A DNA stretch of 64,000 nt, from NCBI RefSeq assembly GCF_040807025.1, contig NC_090945.1, forward strand, positions 38,371,088 through 38,435,087, given 5' to 3'. How positions within the stretch are numbered: the stretch's first letter is position 1; every line of letters starts with the position of its first letter. This DNA is from Struthio camelus (Eukaryota; Chordata; Aves; Struthioniformes; Struthionidae). Made by a program: the position numbers and the translations under genes. A model generated the notes under the pieces. The model was not told where the DNA came from, did no database searches, and saw nothing but the letters and a program-made list of their open reading frames with translations. This document shows, in pieces, positions 51,203 to 61,338 of this stretch.

Positions 51203-53299
51203 AGAGGGAGGTCCTGCTTCACAGGACGCCCTGCCCTCAGCCTCCCTGCCTTTGCCCGTTCCAAGGAGCTAACAGCCTTCCCAATGCCACTTCTCCAGGG
51301 AAGCGACAGGTACCACACATTAGCTGAGATAGTCCTGAGCAAATAAAGTTAGAACAGTGAAAGATCAGAGCCACAGTCTGAGCTCCAGAGAGATACAAAC
51401 ATGAAAATTTATCTGTGTAGGTGAATTCACGAATGAACTAAAACCTCATATTCACAAATCTTATAAAGGGGATGAAAGAGGGGAGAAAAGGCCTATGTCT
51501 CAGAAAATTACTTGCTCAAATGCCCCGACCTCTAATCCATATGACTGAAAGGTTTCCAAGAAAGTACTTCACAACATTCACATTTTGGACAACTTAGAAT
51601 AGTCAATCTTTAAACAGAACGCATTACCCAACCTTAACTACCTCAGATCTGTCTCTCTGCTATAAACAGTCATCCAATTTCAGGTCACAAGATAAACTAA
51701 GTTCACCTAGGCCAGATTAGCCACTCATTACCTGACTATTACAGGCTTCCCTGACATTGTAGCTGTTGGAAAGCACAGTATAAAACATACTAACCATGAT
51801 CTTGGGGCACCAATCAGAAATACAGATCGAGTAACTTTAAGAAATACGTTTTTTTAAACATCCCAAATGACCTCATGCCTACATGACATTTAAAGGCACA
51901 CTGATACTGATTAATCTTTCATAGCAATATATTCGGGTTACCAAACCTGAAGAGTAGTCGCAACCTTCTGTGAGACTATTAAGTGGAAATTGCCTTTTGC
52001 AATCTTACTCTCATAGCTATTTGTGAGCTGAAATTATCACATCAGAACTCTGCCAGCAAGACAGTACGCATGAACACTCCTCATCCTTCAGTGCAAAGCC
52101 AACTGTCCCAGCTCCTGCCAAAGGAGAAGATTATCTGAGCTAAGCGAGCTAGTTTTGAACAATAAGGAGCATTTCACACATCTCCCTCTGCCAGCTGAGC
52201 TGTGGGTGCTATATTCTCTAGCTGACGGTAACATCTTCAACTGCCCCAGATAATTATGGGAAAAAGACGTCTGCTGGTATCAAAAGACGTGACAGTACGG
52301 AAAATTGTTTTGTTTTATAAAAATCGAATGCAATTGTTTCATAGAATACAGAGAAAACAAGATATTGAAGAGCTGAGTAAAAACAAATGGTCTATTTCGC
52401 AAAGATGAACAGTCTTGACCAGATGATCATGTACTTTTTAATCACAGTGAGAATGAACAAGACTGAATTGAGTAAATTCTTGTAAATTTTAACATTCCTT
52501 AACAGTTTTGAAGTATTTGACCCTGTAACCCTAATATATTATGTAATACATACACATTATGTTTCCAGATTGAAATTATTCTGGTTATGCTCCTAATCAA
52601 AACAAATCTGCTATTTCAAAATAGGTAAAATTAAAGGGGGGAGGGGGAAGTAAAACAAAACCCATGGAGTTATTAGGTCTTTTTAAGCATAAACTTTAGG
52701 AATATGGGCTGCAAGTGAAAACGCTTACTGAGAGAATCCATACCCGCATAACAGAAAGAATTCCATATGGATATATAAGGAAGTGTTTAACTGTAACATA
52801 TGCATTGATACAGGATGAACATCGGTGTGGCTGATCAGAATTGCTGGTGAAAAGAAAGCAGACTTCACAGCATTGCAACCAAATCAGTTACCGCTATTTT
52901 CCCTCCCTTCTCAAGAACTATCCCCTTGCAAATGAGTTACAATGCCTTTCCCATTCACGGAAGCCAAAAATGTCCATCTTGTACACCCAAAGTTCTCAAA
53001 GGAAAAAGCAAACGTGCACATTCATATTCAAATAACTATTCAAGCTGCTATATTTATTTACTGATTTCTGCTCACTGGAGAATGGAGTTAAGATGATTAA
53101 TACGTTATTTCACCCATAACCTCTATAAACAGAAAGCTTGAGAGTCTCATTTCATTTTCAAATTGTGACAGGTGAGGGGTGATTAGGAATCAAATATTCA
53201 CACTCTCTCCTCATACAGCAATTGGAGGTCATCGAATAAAGCTGACAATTGGTATAATTCAAAACAAATAACTGAGTAGTGAAGCGACTACTCTTCCCT

Positions 53300-53525
53300 T
53301 GAAGCCACAAAACAAGTTCACACAAGAGAAAGCCATTAAGGGTTACTAAATGCACAGAAACAACACCAACCTAAGCCACAAACTGATAGCAACTGTAAGA
53401 GCATACTGGGAAAGGAAGTCATAAGTACATGGTGCTGCTCATAGTCCCTCTTAGATATCTGCTGTTGGTCAACCAAGAGAGATGGGATATTGGGCTAAAC
53501 TGACCTTTGATTCAAGCCAGAACAG
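53300..53525 (+). mobile_element. Ancient amniote LINE 3' fragment
   Basis: It contains 'acaagttcacacaagagaaagccattaagggttactaaatgcacagaaac', then 'catggtgctgctcatagtccctcttagatatctgctgttgg' and 'gggatattgggctaaactgacctttgattcaagcca'. The order and wording match the same old LINE 3' region as at 44,027-44,420. It is diverged and non-coding. Confidence 0.7.
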
Positions 53526-53529
53526 CCTC

Positions 53530-56130
53530 TGAAATAATCAAAGGCCTTACCACCAAAAAGCAAAACCAAGAAGTTTGTCAACAATAAGTTGACTTCCAAG
53601 CTTATTTGCTTCTAGGTCTTCATCAGAGAGATACTTGAAAAAACATGTAACCTAACACAAAAGACTGAGACAGTCTGTAGAAATGACTCTGGTAAATAGA
53701 CTTTGCCTATCCTCCGATTACATGGAGTATTTCAGTACAGAACCATCAGCCTCCACAGACTCATTAAATTACAACACTTTCCATCATAGAAGAGCATTTA
53801 CAAGAGTGATTACAAAGTAATATTCATCATCTCTTTCAAGCATTACGTCCCATGTAAAACCTACAAAGAAGGCTGAAGCAGCTCTGCAGATATGGTCTTT
53901 ATGATATTTTTGTTTCAAATGTTATGTATGTAAATGCAGTTAATGGGCATGTGTTCTTAAGAACAAGAGCCAAAAGACTAAACACATTTGTTAAATTTAG
54001 CCTGAATTTAAAAAATATGTCAACTAAAAAAAAAAAATACTTATTTGGTTTATTTTAAAAGAGACAGAAAATAGCATTCCTCTGTTTAATGATATTGTCA
54101 GGCCTAAATCAAACACCATTCCTCTCTTTCACTGAGAGTTAATTTGAAGAGATGAGAAATTCCAATGCACTAATTACCAAAACTATTGCAAAGTAGCGTG
54201 TGTATATAATGGGGGGAAACTAAAGTTAACTTATCAATCGAAGAGTCTAAAGATATAAATGATTTATTTCCCTAAACTGAAAAGCTACTTATAATCAGCT
54301 TCTTTAATAGTTAATACCAATGAAATTCATATGCTTTCTGATATTTAAATGCTTAGGTTTTCAAACAGACAGAACTGCAATAGTAAAAGATTATTCAGCT
54401 TGGGCAAAGGGACTACACTGATTAGCTGTAAGCTGCAATAGCAAGAATAACTTAAACGCTTAAAAGTTCATTTTAACAACATAAGGTGATATATTTTCTT
54501 GAGATATTTATGAACCTGGAACACCCACAAAAACTCCGAAATGCCAACAACCAACAGGAGAACAAGGCTGCATTTTAAGTATTCAGAAAACAATTTAATG
54601 TTTATAGAAAGATGTCATGAAAAACAGGATGATAATGGAATAGGAAAAGGTAAATTTAAATTGGGAACCAGAAAGTGACATAAAAGTCAACATAACCAGC
54701 GTACTGAAACAAGGCATGCTGCCTTTTAGCTCTTCTGCGTATTAAATACAGCATAACATTGATTTTCCTCTTAACACTATGGCCTGAAGAGAATGCAAGT
54801 TCCTTTCCCGGCTTCTTAGCTCCTGAGCCAAGAGAAGCACAAAGTGATCTGGATGTACTGTTCAAAAAAAAAAAAAAAGAAAAAAAAATTTTTTTTTTAA
54901 ATCGGCAGTGATGACAGGGAGCTTAAGATATGGAGATATTTTGGTCTAAAAAGAGATCACCTGTTAGCATATCTGGTCTCTAAAAAAATAAATTGAGAAA
55001 TGTCAGGTACCCTGTCCATTTTTGGACTTCCTATTAATCTCAAGGTTTTTTCCTCAGTTTTCAGAGGGTGTCTCTTTCTCAGTGAAACGGGCAACACGTT
55101 TGGGAAACAGACCGTACATACTGTTAGTTGTACAGTGCAAACAAGCTAGAAGTGGAAGCAAGTACCTTCATCTCACTTCTGCTCTCTCAATCCTAAATTA
55201 ATACATTGGAATTCTAGCATATAGCTTTCGGTTTACATGGACGTTTTAGAGCTTCAGTCACTACACGCTGCTTCTTTGTTTTATTTGTCTCTACTTTCAG
55301 TTCCACCCAGTAAAGGAAATGCAGAAGAGAGGGATCCTAGTAACTGACCCACAGAAAGTTTGCAACTTCTTCTTCCAATGAAAAAACAGGTACATTCTAG
55401 AACATTTTCTTTCAAAACCTTTCTAGACTCCTTTCAAAGAGATGGGGAGAGGGATCAGCTCTCAAACTTGACTCATACAGACAACACTCTTAACATAGAG
55501 TTATTATTTCCAGATCTATATCCTAATACTGTCTGATGAAATAAATGGCATTCAACCTACCCCCTCTACTTTTTTAGTATAACCTGCTCATACAAACCAA
55601 ACTGGTGTATAAATCTTAACTTTTGAATGATACAATTTAGCACTAAAAGATATAAATGTTAGTCTCTTGATCAACCACTATGGCATTATTTTCTTCCTTT
55701 AACAGTGAGTTGAGACTCACTCTACTAAAATAATCTGAATTTTGCAGTAGATTTTCTGCACACTAAGCAATTTTGCAGCCTGGAGAAGAAAAAGAAAAGT
55801 CCCCTTCCCAAACAAGAGATCCTTCATTCCCAAACCTCAGAACAAGGTTATTTGGCGTGGCAGTAAGAGCACTTGCTGGTGCTTTGTGAAGATGCAACTT
55901 CTCTGACGAACAGGAGGAGCCAACACTGCTTCTCACTTGTAAACTACATCAAAATGCTTTATGTGGAAAAGTCTCTTCCTTAATAATGTCTTCCCATGAC
56001 AAATAACTGTTGCATTTTCCAGTGAAGTGCTATGTAAATGGAAAGCCAGGAGGCATCTACAGGATCTATGAAGAGCCTTTTTAAAAAAGGGGTGGGGGGG
56101 GGGAAGACTTTGAAAGCCTTAACACTACAG
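53530..56130. other. AT-rich flank of the CpG island, no genes recognised
   Basis: There is a palindromic A-run/T-run near 54,870-54,898 and a G-run at 56,090-56,103 close to the island. I see no repeat family or splice-bounded frame. Confidence 0.45.
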
Positions 56131-56235
56131 CGCTGCGATGGTGCGTTTCACTCCTAGGCTTGCACAACTTTCTACTAGAGCAGTTTTGCAAAGTTTTTAC
56201 AAGAAGAGAAGAAAAAGGGGGAGGGAAAAAAAAAA

Positions 56236-56270
56236 AAAGAGCGAGAGCGAAAGAGAGAGAGAGAGAGACG
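56236..56270. repeat. Polypurine (GA)n tract at the island edge
   Basis: A long A-run followed by GAGCGAGAGCG and GA dinucleotide repeats sits at the left boundary of the CpG island. Read on the minus strand it is a CT-rich tract, a sequence type often found near GC-rich vertebrate promoters and capable of triplex formation. Confidence 0.8.
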
Positions 56271-56603
56271 GGAGCTGCTCAGGAGCCCGCGGTCTTTGTT
56301 CGCAGGAGGAGCGCAGCGCTCCCCCGGCGCCGCGCTGCCGCCCGCACAAAGCGGGACACCTCGCTGCCCTCCCGCCCCGGCCCGGCCCTCCCCGGCGGCA
56401 GAGACCGACCCCCCGCCCCGCCGGCCCGGCCCTCCCACGTGCTTCACCTGCGGGCCGGACCGGACCGGACCTCATAGACCCCCCCCACCTCCACCCCCCG
56501 GCCCCCCCCGCTCACTTTCGGGACGGGCTCCGCTGGGCTCTCGGTCGGCTGGCGGCGCACCCGCCTTCCCGCTGGGGGGGGCGATGGCGGCGGCGAGGCG
56601 GAG

Positions 56604-56639
56604 CCCCCCGGCCCGGGCCCCAACCCCAACCCCGGCCCC
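56604..56639 (-). other. G-quadruplex motif
   Basis: On the minus strand, runs of four, four, four, four, three and six G are separated by only two or three bases (CC, TT, TT, CCC, CC). This satisfies the standard G-quadruplex pattern with short loops. It lies downstream in the island in minus-strand sense, where it could affect transcription or 5' UTR structure. Confidence 0.75.
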
Positions 56640-56860
56640 AGCCGGAGGGGGCCCGCTGCCCCCCGCGGCGGGGCTCGCGGCGCCGCTGGGCCAGCCGGGC
56701 GCCGGGGACAGGCGGCTCGGTGCGACCGGGCGGCCTCACGGGGGCAGGCGGGGCCAGCCCCCGGCGCGGCTCCGGGCGGCGCTGGCGGCCGGGCTGGGCT
56801 CCCGCTCGCCTCCCGCGGCGGCCGGCCGGCAGTCCCCGGCGCGCCGCCTCACATGGAGGA

Positions 56861-56893
56861 GCTGCCGCCGCTGCCGCCGCCGCCGCCGCCGCG
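56861..56893. repeat. GCC/GGC triplet repeat
   Basis: A run of mostly GCC triplets is interrupted once by CTG. It reads as a Pro run (plus frame from 56,853, MEELPPLPPPPPP), as Arg or as Gly/Ala depending on frame. Such runs in 5' exons or promoters are often length-variable. Confidence 0.85.
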
Positions 56894-57296
56894 CCGCCCG
56901 CTGGCTGCCCCCGCGGCCACTGCCTGCGCCGCCGCCGCCGGCCGCGAGGCGAGTGGCTCGGCCCGCGGCCCCGGCTGCGCTCCCCCTCGCATGCACTCGG
57001 GGCGCCGGGCAGCGGCGGGGGCCGCTAGGGCCGCAGCCGGGCGGCGCGGGGCAACCGGGCGGCGGGGCTCGGCGCCGCTCCCGCTCCGCTCTCCGGCATG
57101 TGGGAGCGGCGGCGCGGGGCGCTCCCGGGGCGGGCGGGCGGACGGCGAGGGCCGTTGGCGGCGGTGGCGGCGGCAGCGCGCGCCCGGGCGTCCGCTGGTG
57201 GCTGCGCCTGGCGAAGGGGGCGGGGGGGGGAAGGGCGGGGGGGAGCCAGCGGCCGGGCGAGCGCCAGCGGCGGGGCGTCGCGCGCGGATGACAGCC

Positions 57297-57309
57297 GTAA
57301 CCGGGCAAC
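57297..57309. promoter_or_regulatory. X-box-like RFX site with 1-bp spacer
   Basis: GTAACC and GGCAAC are separated by one G. Both halves fit the RFX pattern GTNRCC and RGYAAC, although the canonical ciliary X-box has a two-base AT spacer. It sits in the CpG island, where functional X-boxes are usually found. Confidence 0.5.
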
Positions 57310-57543
57310 AGGCCCCGCCCCGTGCCGGCGCGGGGCGATGACGCCGCGCGAGGGCAAGGTGGAGCCGAGCAGGTAGCACGGCGGCGGCACGGTTCAGCCC
57401 GGGACAATGGGGCGGGGCCGGCCTGGCGGGGAGCTGCGCGCAGCCGCAGTCGACGGGAGTTGGCGGGGGAGGGAGGAAGCGCCCCGCCCCCTCCTCCGCG
57501 CCCCCGTGGTGGTAAGCGGAGGGGGAGGGACGCTCTCGCTCGG

Positions 57544-57551
57544 TGACGTCA
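57544..57551. promoter_or_regulatory. Perfect CRE (TGACGTCA)
   Basis: The full palindromic CREB/ATF site is in the island, flanked by CGG and GGGG. Full CREs in CpG islands usually lie within about 200 bp of a transcription start, which supports a start near 57.3-57.7 kb. Confidence 0.75.
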
Positions 57552-57581
57552 GGGGAGCGGGGAGGGCGCGAAGCCTTTGCC

Positions 57582-57599
57582 CGCGCGCACGTGCGCGCG
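57582..57599. promoter_or_regulatory. 18-bp palindrome with CACGTG E-box
   Basis: An exact 18-bp palindrome of alternating GC dinucleotides is centred on CACGTG (57,588-57,593). It can be read as an E-box for USF/MYC/MAX-type factors, or as an NRF1-like GCGC..GCGC site. It lies 30 bp from the CRE. Confidence 0.65.
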
Positions 57600-57637
57600 C
57601 CCCCGCCGCCCCGGTGGCGGGAGGGGCGGGCGTTGGC

Positions 57638-57651
57638 GCTGCCATGGGAAC
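57638..57651. promoter_or_regulatory. X-box-like RFX site, 14-mer
   Basis: GCTGCCATGGGAAC differs from the ciliary X-box pattern GTHNCCATRGNAAC only at position 2. It includes the plus-strand ATG at 57,644. Together with the site at 57,297 it gives two RFX-like sites about 340 bp apart. Confidence 0.45.
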
Positions 57652-58639
57652 GGCCGGGGCGAGCGCGGGCCCTCGCGCCGCTTGCCAACGGCCGCTGAGG
57701 CGGGCTGCCGCGCCCCGCCGCCCCTCGGGGGGGGGGGCGCGGGGGGCGAGCCCGTCGCCTCAGCTCACCGCCCCGAGGCCGCTTTGGTTACGTACTCTCC
57801 CCGTGCCGCAAGCTCTCCCTTTTCTCAAGGGTTTTCTCTCAAACCTGCCCCTGAGAACCGCGCTCTCACGTGCACTGATAAGAAAAATGGGCAACGGGTC
57901 CCCCCTTCTTGCGTCCTGCAGACACACACACGCACACGTATGTTTTAGTTTGTGTTATACGTGGGATCGTGTTGCCCTAAAATCCTACCAGGTGTATGCT
58001 ACTGTAACAGTCAATTTTGCCAGAATTTGAACCCAGTACTGGGAAAGAACTACAAAAACATGGATTAAATGCCAGCTAATACGTTTTCAGACAGTAAGGA
58101 AACCGTTTGTTTAATTTGCATCCTCTTGAGATTTCAGCTGGGCCACCGTGAGTACTGGTATGGATACAGCTCTGTTTACTTACAGAAGCAACAGGGTTCA
58201 GGCCGTCTTCCTCTCCTACTGTCTGCATTTTCACCTATATACGGTTTGTACTGATTTGTCCATAAATCATTTGATTTTAAGAAGCATTAATAAATGATGT
58301 TAGTCATCCAGCTGTTGATCCTGTGCATAAATTACACCTAGCAGGATGTGACAGAGGACACCTTTTTGTGCTTCTAGTATATCTGATCCCAGGCCACTGT
58401 GGTACTGTTGTGTAATCCAGATCAGTCAAAGCAAATAAACCTCAATCCAGACAGATCAGAATTGATACTGGACACATGGCTTTTTACCTGCTATCAAAGA
58501 AGTTTTCCATCTGTCAAATTCTCAGATTGAATGTGTGTTCAGAGATGAGTGCTTTATCTGTCACCAGCAGTAGCTTTCTTTTCATTTCTGTTACTTGCTT
58601 GGACCTTTTTGTCACAGTAGTGAACTTGTTTGTCTCCAA

Positions 58640-58670
58640 ATTAAATAATCAGCAGATTAAATAATCAGCA
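58640..58670. repeat. 16-bp tandem duplication
   Basis: The unit ATTAAATAATCAGCAG at 58,640-58,655 is followed directly by the same sequence less its last base at 58,656-58,670. There are no mismatches. Confidence 0.9.
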
Positions 58671-59343
58671 TAAAGATTATATGTGCTTTGCTTTCCTAAA
58701 TACAAAAAAAAAACAGTAGTTACAGGAGCATCTAACATTTATTAGAACGTGGACATTATAGAAGAGCTCCAAAAGAGTTCTTTTAATACATGATACAGAA
58801 GATATGAGGCTGTTCCTTGAACACAGGGATAAAATAAAATATTTAATTGCTGCTCATGAAGTACGTAGGATGGTTGCTCAAAACACCCAGCCTGTGCACT
58901 GAGAAAGGCTTAGACCCTGTGGAAAAAGTGGTATTTGATCATGTCGTTATGATAAAACACATACCACGTAACTTAACTCTAGCTTTTCCTAGTTTTTGAG
59001 TGCTCATCTTTGAGATGTAAATGTTTCTCCAGGAAAGACTGCAGACAGCTACTAGCTGCTCTGCCTGCACTTCAAGCCAGTGCTTGGCCAGAGGCTCTCT
59101 AATCAAGTTAAACACATCTTTTCCCTGTCTACTGTTCAATTTTAGTAACCTCTTCTTGCTGTCCATCATCTTATCCTGGATGTTTCCTGATCCTTTGTCA
59201 TAACCTTGTTTACCTGATTTTTCCTCTTCCTGTGTATTAAAAACAGATGGTTGAGCTCATCTGAGCTTCCAAACCTCTCCCATTTTTTTTTCCACTTTAA
59301 AGCTGTTATCAGTCATGCTAGCCTTGATCCCCGTCACTGACTT

Positions 59344-59358
59344 TTGGCACAGTGCCAA
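59344..59358. promoter_or_regulatory. Perfect NFI dyad site
   Basis: TTGGC and GCCAA are separated by exactly five bases (ACAGT), the optimal nuclear factor I palindrome. It is about 1.5 kb from the CpG island edge. Whether it is used is unknown. Confidence 0.6.
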
Positions 59359-61318
59359 GGATGGCACGCAGGCAGAATTTTAATCTGCAGAGCAGGAACG
59401 TGGGAGCCACAGCATCTTGAGAGAGGCATGTGTGAGAGGTAGAGGTTCCCAGCACTTCAAGATCATCAGGAGATAGGTACCGCTGCTGTCACCAGGACCC
59501 CTTGCTGTCTTGCATCCTTGACTGGTAGCCTTGCTCCTGCTAAGGCAGCCCTCTGTGCTTTATAGGTATTCATTCTTCTCCAAGGATTTCTTTCCTGTGC
59601 TGCTCCAGCGCACAACTGCAATTGTCATGCTCAGAAGAAGACTGCCCAGCTACTGAAATCTTTAGCTGGCAGCTGAAGGTGGGCAGTGTCAGGCTAAACA
59701 TCGGAAAATCTGAGTCCTGTTGGCTTTGCCACTGACTTGCAAGATCGCTAAAATAAGGAACGCACAATTAGCAGCCATCTGCCATGAGCCTAATTTAAAT
59801 GACTGCACCTGGGATGAGGTAGCAGAGAGACTCTCGCTCTTCAGGAATACCACCAGATCCCTGCAGTGGTTCCCCTGTGACCTTCCTCTCTAGCTGAAGC
59901 TCCTCACCTTGGTCACGGCCCAGCTTCCACTTTCTGTAACAAATCATCTGGGGGTGGTTTGGCAGACAGCCATCTCTATCGAATTCATCACTATCGAACC
60001 CTGATTCCTCACTAGAACATCACTCACCTCTCACACAGAATGACAAAGCAGTCCTGTCATAAATACATAAACATTTTCAATCAGGTTATTAATTGCAACT
60101 TTATATTCTAGGAACTGGGGAGAGCATGAAAAAGGTTACATGAGTAATCTAATTGTATTCTTTTAATTTTTCTAGAGTTTGGCTAAAGTGTTACAACATT
60201 ATTTTAACATGTGAGATTGCATAAAATTCCTAGGTTTACAATAGTGTGTGTCCGTTTATTGCCATTTACAAAGGAAATAGCACGGCTGAAACTTTTAGAT
60301 CACAGTCCGGATCTCTGTCCCCTGAGCTAAGAGAACAGTGGCGTCCCTCAGACCTCGTCCACTTCAACGGGTTATTAGTTGTTATCTCTTGGACACATCA
60401 ATTATTCTGGTGGTTTTCCATTTTGTTGTCGTGTTCTCCCTCTGCCATTCAAAGAATAGTTTTACGCATACGTCAAACATATCTGGGACACAAACACCTA
60501 ATATATATTTCCTGGCTGGGAAAGGTCAGCAGGAGGGGTGTGAGTGAAAACGTTGGCTGACTAATTAGTACAGATCATTGACAATAGCAGATGTATTGCT
60601 CAAGAAACAGAACAAAAGTATTGACTGCTGAGACTGCATGTGAATTTAATGAAAATGTTAAGATTTTTTATTAGTCACAAATTAAAATGTTTCAGCACTT
60701 ACTCCTTAATGGAAAGATTGTCATGGTTTACGGTACTCTGAAAAGTAGAAATAAAAATAGCAATAGTACTGCAGATCAATGCATTGGCAAAACTAAATAG
60801 GGAGATTAACACTGCCATATGCCAGACTCTAATAGCGCCATGCATACACTTTCAATAAAATTTATTCTTGAAACAAAAAACATAATTTTTTTATTCTGAG
60901 CTGTATTGTTTTCAATGTATAATCCAGTGGGAACACAAAAACTTACCAGAGGTTACTGCTGTGCCTGGAATAATGACAGAGCCTGAGAAACATTGTTTCT
61001 AAGCACTCAGTCTAGAGGCTGAAGGGACACCAGCTAACTGTGTGGATGTATTTTCTTTCTGTAGCATTTTTAATCTTGTTGAACTGCCATCTATAAGAGT
61101 AGTTGATATTAAGCTTAATGGAAAGACTGCAATCTATTATTTATTATAAAGCTGATAATGCATGTATAGGGAAAACTGCACTGAAATACGTTTAACTTCC
61201 ACATGACCTTGGTAACTGAAAAGATTATACGCTAAAAGGCATAAAAAATTAGATGATGATTTGAAAATGTGAGTTAGCCAGGAGAGAGAGAACATGCCCT
61301 CTAATAATCCACAGGAAA

Positions 61319-61338
61319 ATTATTATTATTATTATTAT
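61319..61338. repeat. (ATT)n microsatellite
   Basis: About six uninterrupted ATT units. Confidence 0.9.

Larger units (their letters stand above)
44430..53295. other. AT-rich sequence without recognised genes
   Basis: I see homopolymer features (C-run at 44,783-44,798, A-rich run at 49,768-49,799, G-run at 51,188-51,202) but no gene or repeat family. Frames up to about 120 codons, such as 49,637-50,002 plus, pass through an A-run that yields poly-lysine and look like chance. Confidence 0.45.
56270..57870. promoter_or_regulatory. Large CpG island, probably a gene promoter, direction uncertain
   Basis: About 1.6 kb are very GC-rich and densely CpG-bearing, with sharp edges against AT-rich flanks. 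It contains many GC boxes, a CRE, a CACGTG palindrome and two RFX-like sites clustered at 57,297-57,651. Splice-donor-like sequences lie on the minus strand (CAG then GTGAAG after 56,448; AAA then GTGAGC after 56,516) and on the plus strand (GTGGTG then GTAAGC after 57,511). ATGs in good context exist on both strands, for example plus 57,644 (GCCATGG). Frames of 160-330 codons here are rich in Arg, Ala, Pro and Gly in every frame, as expected from composition, and I do not recognise any. The minus donors fit with the candidate minus exon at 7,736-7,980. Confidence 0.85.

Noticed and set aside
54866..54900. A-run followed by T-run as a possible regulatory palindrome
   Set aside because: It is simple low-complexity sequence, so pairing is trivial.
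56296..57291. 331-codon plus-strand open frame in the CpG island, and similar frames of 223-296 codons on both strands
   Set aside because: Frames are open in nearly every phase on both strands and are dominated by Arg, Ala, Pro and Gly. This follows from GC composition. No domain or family is recognisable and none ends in a convincing donor.
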